Below, one piece after another: positions 30,013-32,090 of a stretch of DNA of 32,090 nucleotides. The position numbers were made by a program, and so were the translations under genes. Under the pieces are notes generated by a model. The model saw only the letters and a list, made by a program, of their open reading frames with translations, did no database searches and was not told the DNA's origin. Positions within the stretch are counted from its first letter, which is position 1. Each line of letters starts with the position of its first letter. Source of the stretch: Seison nebaliae (Eukaryota; Rotifera; Pararotatoria; Seisonacea; Seisonidae); NCBI GenBank assembly GCA_023231475.1, contig JALJEE010001751.1, positions 1 to 32,090 of the forward strand, written 5' to 3'.

Positions 30013-32090
30013 TGCACCGATCAACAATTAAATGACAATTTCCTGCAAACGGGATTATCTTAATAATAATTCGCCAACATTAGACATGAAATTAACACGA
30101 AGAATCGAAAAAGAAAATAGAAAGAAATGAATGAGAAAAAGAAAGGAAAGAAAGATGAGATCATGTTCTTGTCTCCAATGTATTGTCCATTTTTTCGTCA
30201 TGAGAAATGGAGTCGTTCATCAATGAGTGATAAAGAAAACAACATTCACACCAAATTCATTCGTAAATTTGAGAAAATGAAAAATTTATTAAATTTTAAT
30301 AAAATTTTCATTTTATTCAAAAATTAATAGAAATTTTTATATTAACATCCACATGTAAGATGTACGTGTATAGAAATGAATTGGGCGGAGAAAATAATAA
30401 GTAATTTGATTGATGACAATATATGAAGGAAAGAAAGAAAAACGACATTAATGGAAGGGGAGGGGAGGTCAAGTCAACAAACATTTCTTTCAAAAATAAA
30501 ACCTATTGAAGAACATCTATAGAAGAAGAGAAATAGAGATATCGAATAATAAATAAATCCTCCTTCAACTGAATGAGCTATACCTTTTGCTCTCTTTTTA
30601 TATTCGTCAATTTGTCTTATTAATTTACATACACATATACCTACAAACAACTACACTCACACATATACACACACACACACACTTCGACATCTGCATATTC
30701 CCATATACACGAACATAGTCGCATACGCACCTAACATATATGTATTCACTTAATCCAAGAGTTTACATATGAAATCTACTCAAAATTAATTTCAATTCCT
30801 TGTTATCTATTCGCTCTACAGTGCATATGTGACAAAGAAGTTAGAACTATAAATAAATTTCATACACACGCACACACAAACAGACCCACATACACATACA
30901 CCACAACGGAATGGCTGACCCTTCTTTTTCCTATAGAAAGAAAATTCCATTTATTGAATCGTCTTCTCATTTTCAAGTTTCTTCTTGTCATTACTAGCAA
31001 ATATCAGTCAAAGTAGTAAGCCAAATATAATTCGCCATTCAATTATTTTTATTATCTGAATAATAAATCATAAATACAAATAAATTCGTCAAATAGTCAG
31101 AGGAACCAATGAATTCGAGCGAAGGACGACGGTAATCCTTCAGTCCGAGTAGCTAATCTAATAAATATTTATTATATTAAAGTTGAATAAGAAGAAGGTC
31201 AGTAATTAATTAATTAGTAATTGATATTCTGATAGTTATGTGGAATAATTTAGAAGTGTAGATAATTATCAATTAATGATGACGGTCGATCATTTACCAT
31301 CATATACTCTTAAACATAAGAAAAATTTATATGAATTTATGCATTTATCATAAACCTTTATAAATAACTTCATAATGATCGGGAAGTTATGAACATTCTC
31401 TTCTTACAATTCTGACAAGATATTTAAATCTAGATGAATATTGTTCACCTCTATTTTTTCATTCCTCCACCTCATACACACACACCCACACACACAGAGC
31501 TATATACACTAAGAGAACGATGAATAGGAATTTCCTTTGTGAAATAAAATTATTTGTTTATTATTAACTTCATCCGGTCATCCCTCTTCTTCATACAATA
31601 CTCATTTTCCTTCTCAACAACTAACTACAATTATTCCGTCCGCCAATCTCTACCAGATGGAACGAGTTTCCATCAAATTTCTAATCGAATTCCGAATAAA
31701 CTTAATCGACTCCAATAAACAGTAATCATAATGAAATTAGTTGAAGAACATGTTGTTGAACATCAAAATATCCGTTTTACGTTTCCCGAATAGAAAATTA
31801 TTGGGCTTACCTTTTGAACGTTAAAATTAATCCGAGTTACTGGTTTCTTCGAAATATCTCGTTTTCTCTCAAACATTTCAGATAAGTTTTATTAGGGCAT
31901 CATTCGTATTCATCCTCAATTTTCTAAATCAAGCACATTTCGTTGGTGTAATTGTAGAATTCCTTGATGTTAATTAAAATAAATAGATATTTATTTATTG
32001 ATGTTCAAGATTTGAAGAATCGAAAGATGTAAATGTGGTTTTCTGAATAATAGTAGAAGTGCCTTTTTTCCATTTATCTCTTCCTATTTA
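30013..32090. other. 2-kb AT-rich region right of GIGYF
   Basis: No credible gene is seen. It contains the presumed GIGYF promoter at its left end, an (AC)8 microsatellite at 30667-30682, further impure AC tracts at about 30863-30902 and 31475-31498, and a purine-rich patch near 30455. The small open frame at 30127-30327 is Lys-rich and lies in low-complexity DNA. Confidence 0.5.

Noticed and set aside
30127-30327. 66-codon Lys-rich frame upstream of GIGYF
   Set aside because: It lies in a low-complexity AAG/GAA region, lacks motifs and has no plausible splice partners.
31100-31160. Stem-like segment resembling a tRNA or small RNA
   Set aside because: A short GAAGGA/TCCTTC pairing exists, but no cloverleaf, A-box or B-box could be laid out.
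1-32090. CRISPR array, bacterial operon or prophage
   Set aside because: The spliced animal-type genes, monocistronic spacing and lack of regularly spaced repeats exclude these.

Overview
The window reads as compact, AT-rich nuclear DNA from a small-genome animal. Genes lie close together on both strands. The protein set is animal-type: an R7-family RGS protein, POGLUT1/Rumi, a nephrocystin-5 (IQCB1) homologue, GIGYF, PPP1R7 and secreted DNase I. Nearly all introns are about 50 bp. I cannot name the species. No CRISPR, operon, rRNA or tRNA was seen. Homology calls come from recalled family sequences, not from a database search. Exon boundaries were worked out by hand from reading phase plus protein similarity.

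Layout, left to right: a decayed reverse-transcriptase fragment (1-300, minus); a DNase I-family secreted nuclease in 6 exons (429-1655, minus); an IQCB1/NPHP5 gene in 7 exons (1912-4048, minus); a 226-bp divergent promoter gap; short-chain acyl-CoA dehydrogenase in 7 exons (4275-6008, plus); a Ser/Thr protein kinase in 2 exons (6222-7428, minus); a weak candidate micro-gene (7588-7983, minus); POGLUT1/Rumi in 8 exons (9239-10773, plus); a 5.3-kb gap with microsatellites and a stray copy of 160 bp of the kinase gene; an intronless 1131-residue R7 RGS protein (16084-19479, plus); an unrecognised one-TM protein (19870-20996, minus); a fibrinogen-like secreted protein (22028-22702, plus); an unrecognised type I membrane protein (23387-24645, plus); intronless PPP1R7/sds22 (25088-26131, minus); GIGYF in 6 exons (26720-30012, minus); and a 2-kb AT-rich tail.

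The genes do not form one pathway. They are housekeeping functions (fatty-acid beta-oxidation, PP1 regulation, translation repression, Notch/EGF glycosylation), signalling (the kinase and a Go/Gq GAP) and cilium biology (IQCB1), with two or three lineage-specific secreted or membrane proteins between 19.8 and 24.7 kb.

The strongest unusual signals are: a donor splice site that is GTT rather than GTA/GTG in 30 of 33 reconstructed introns; the 160-bp, 97%-identical duplicated kinase segment; an RGS domain split by a roughly 130-residue low-complexity insertion; a 12-bp minisatellite swelling one intron; and a stop-free intron of 3n length in POGLUT1.
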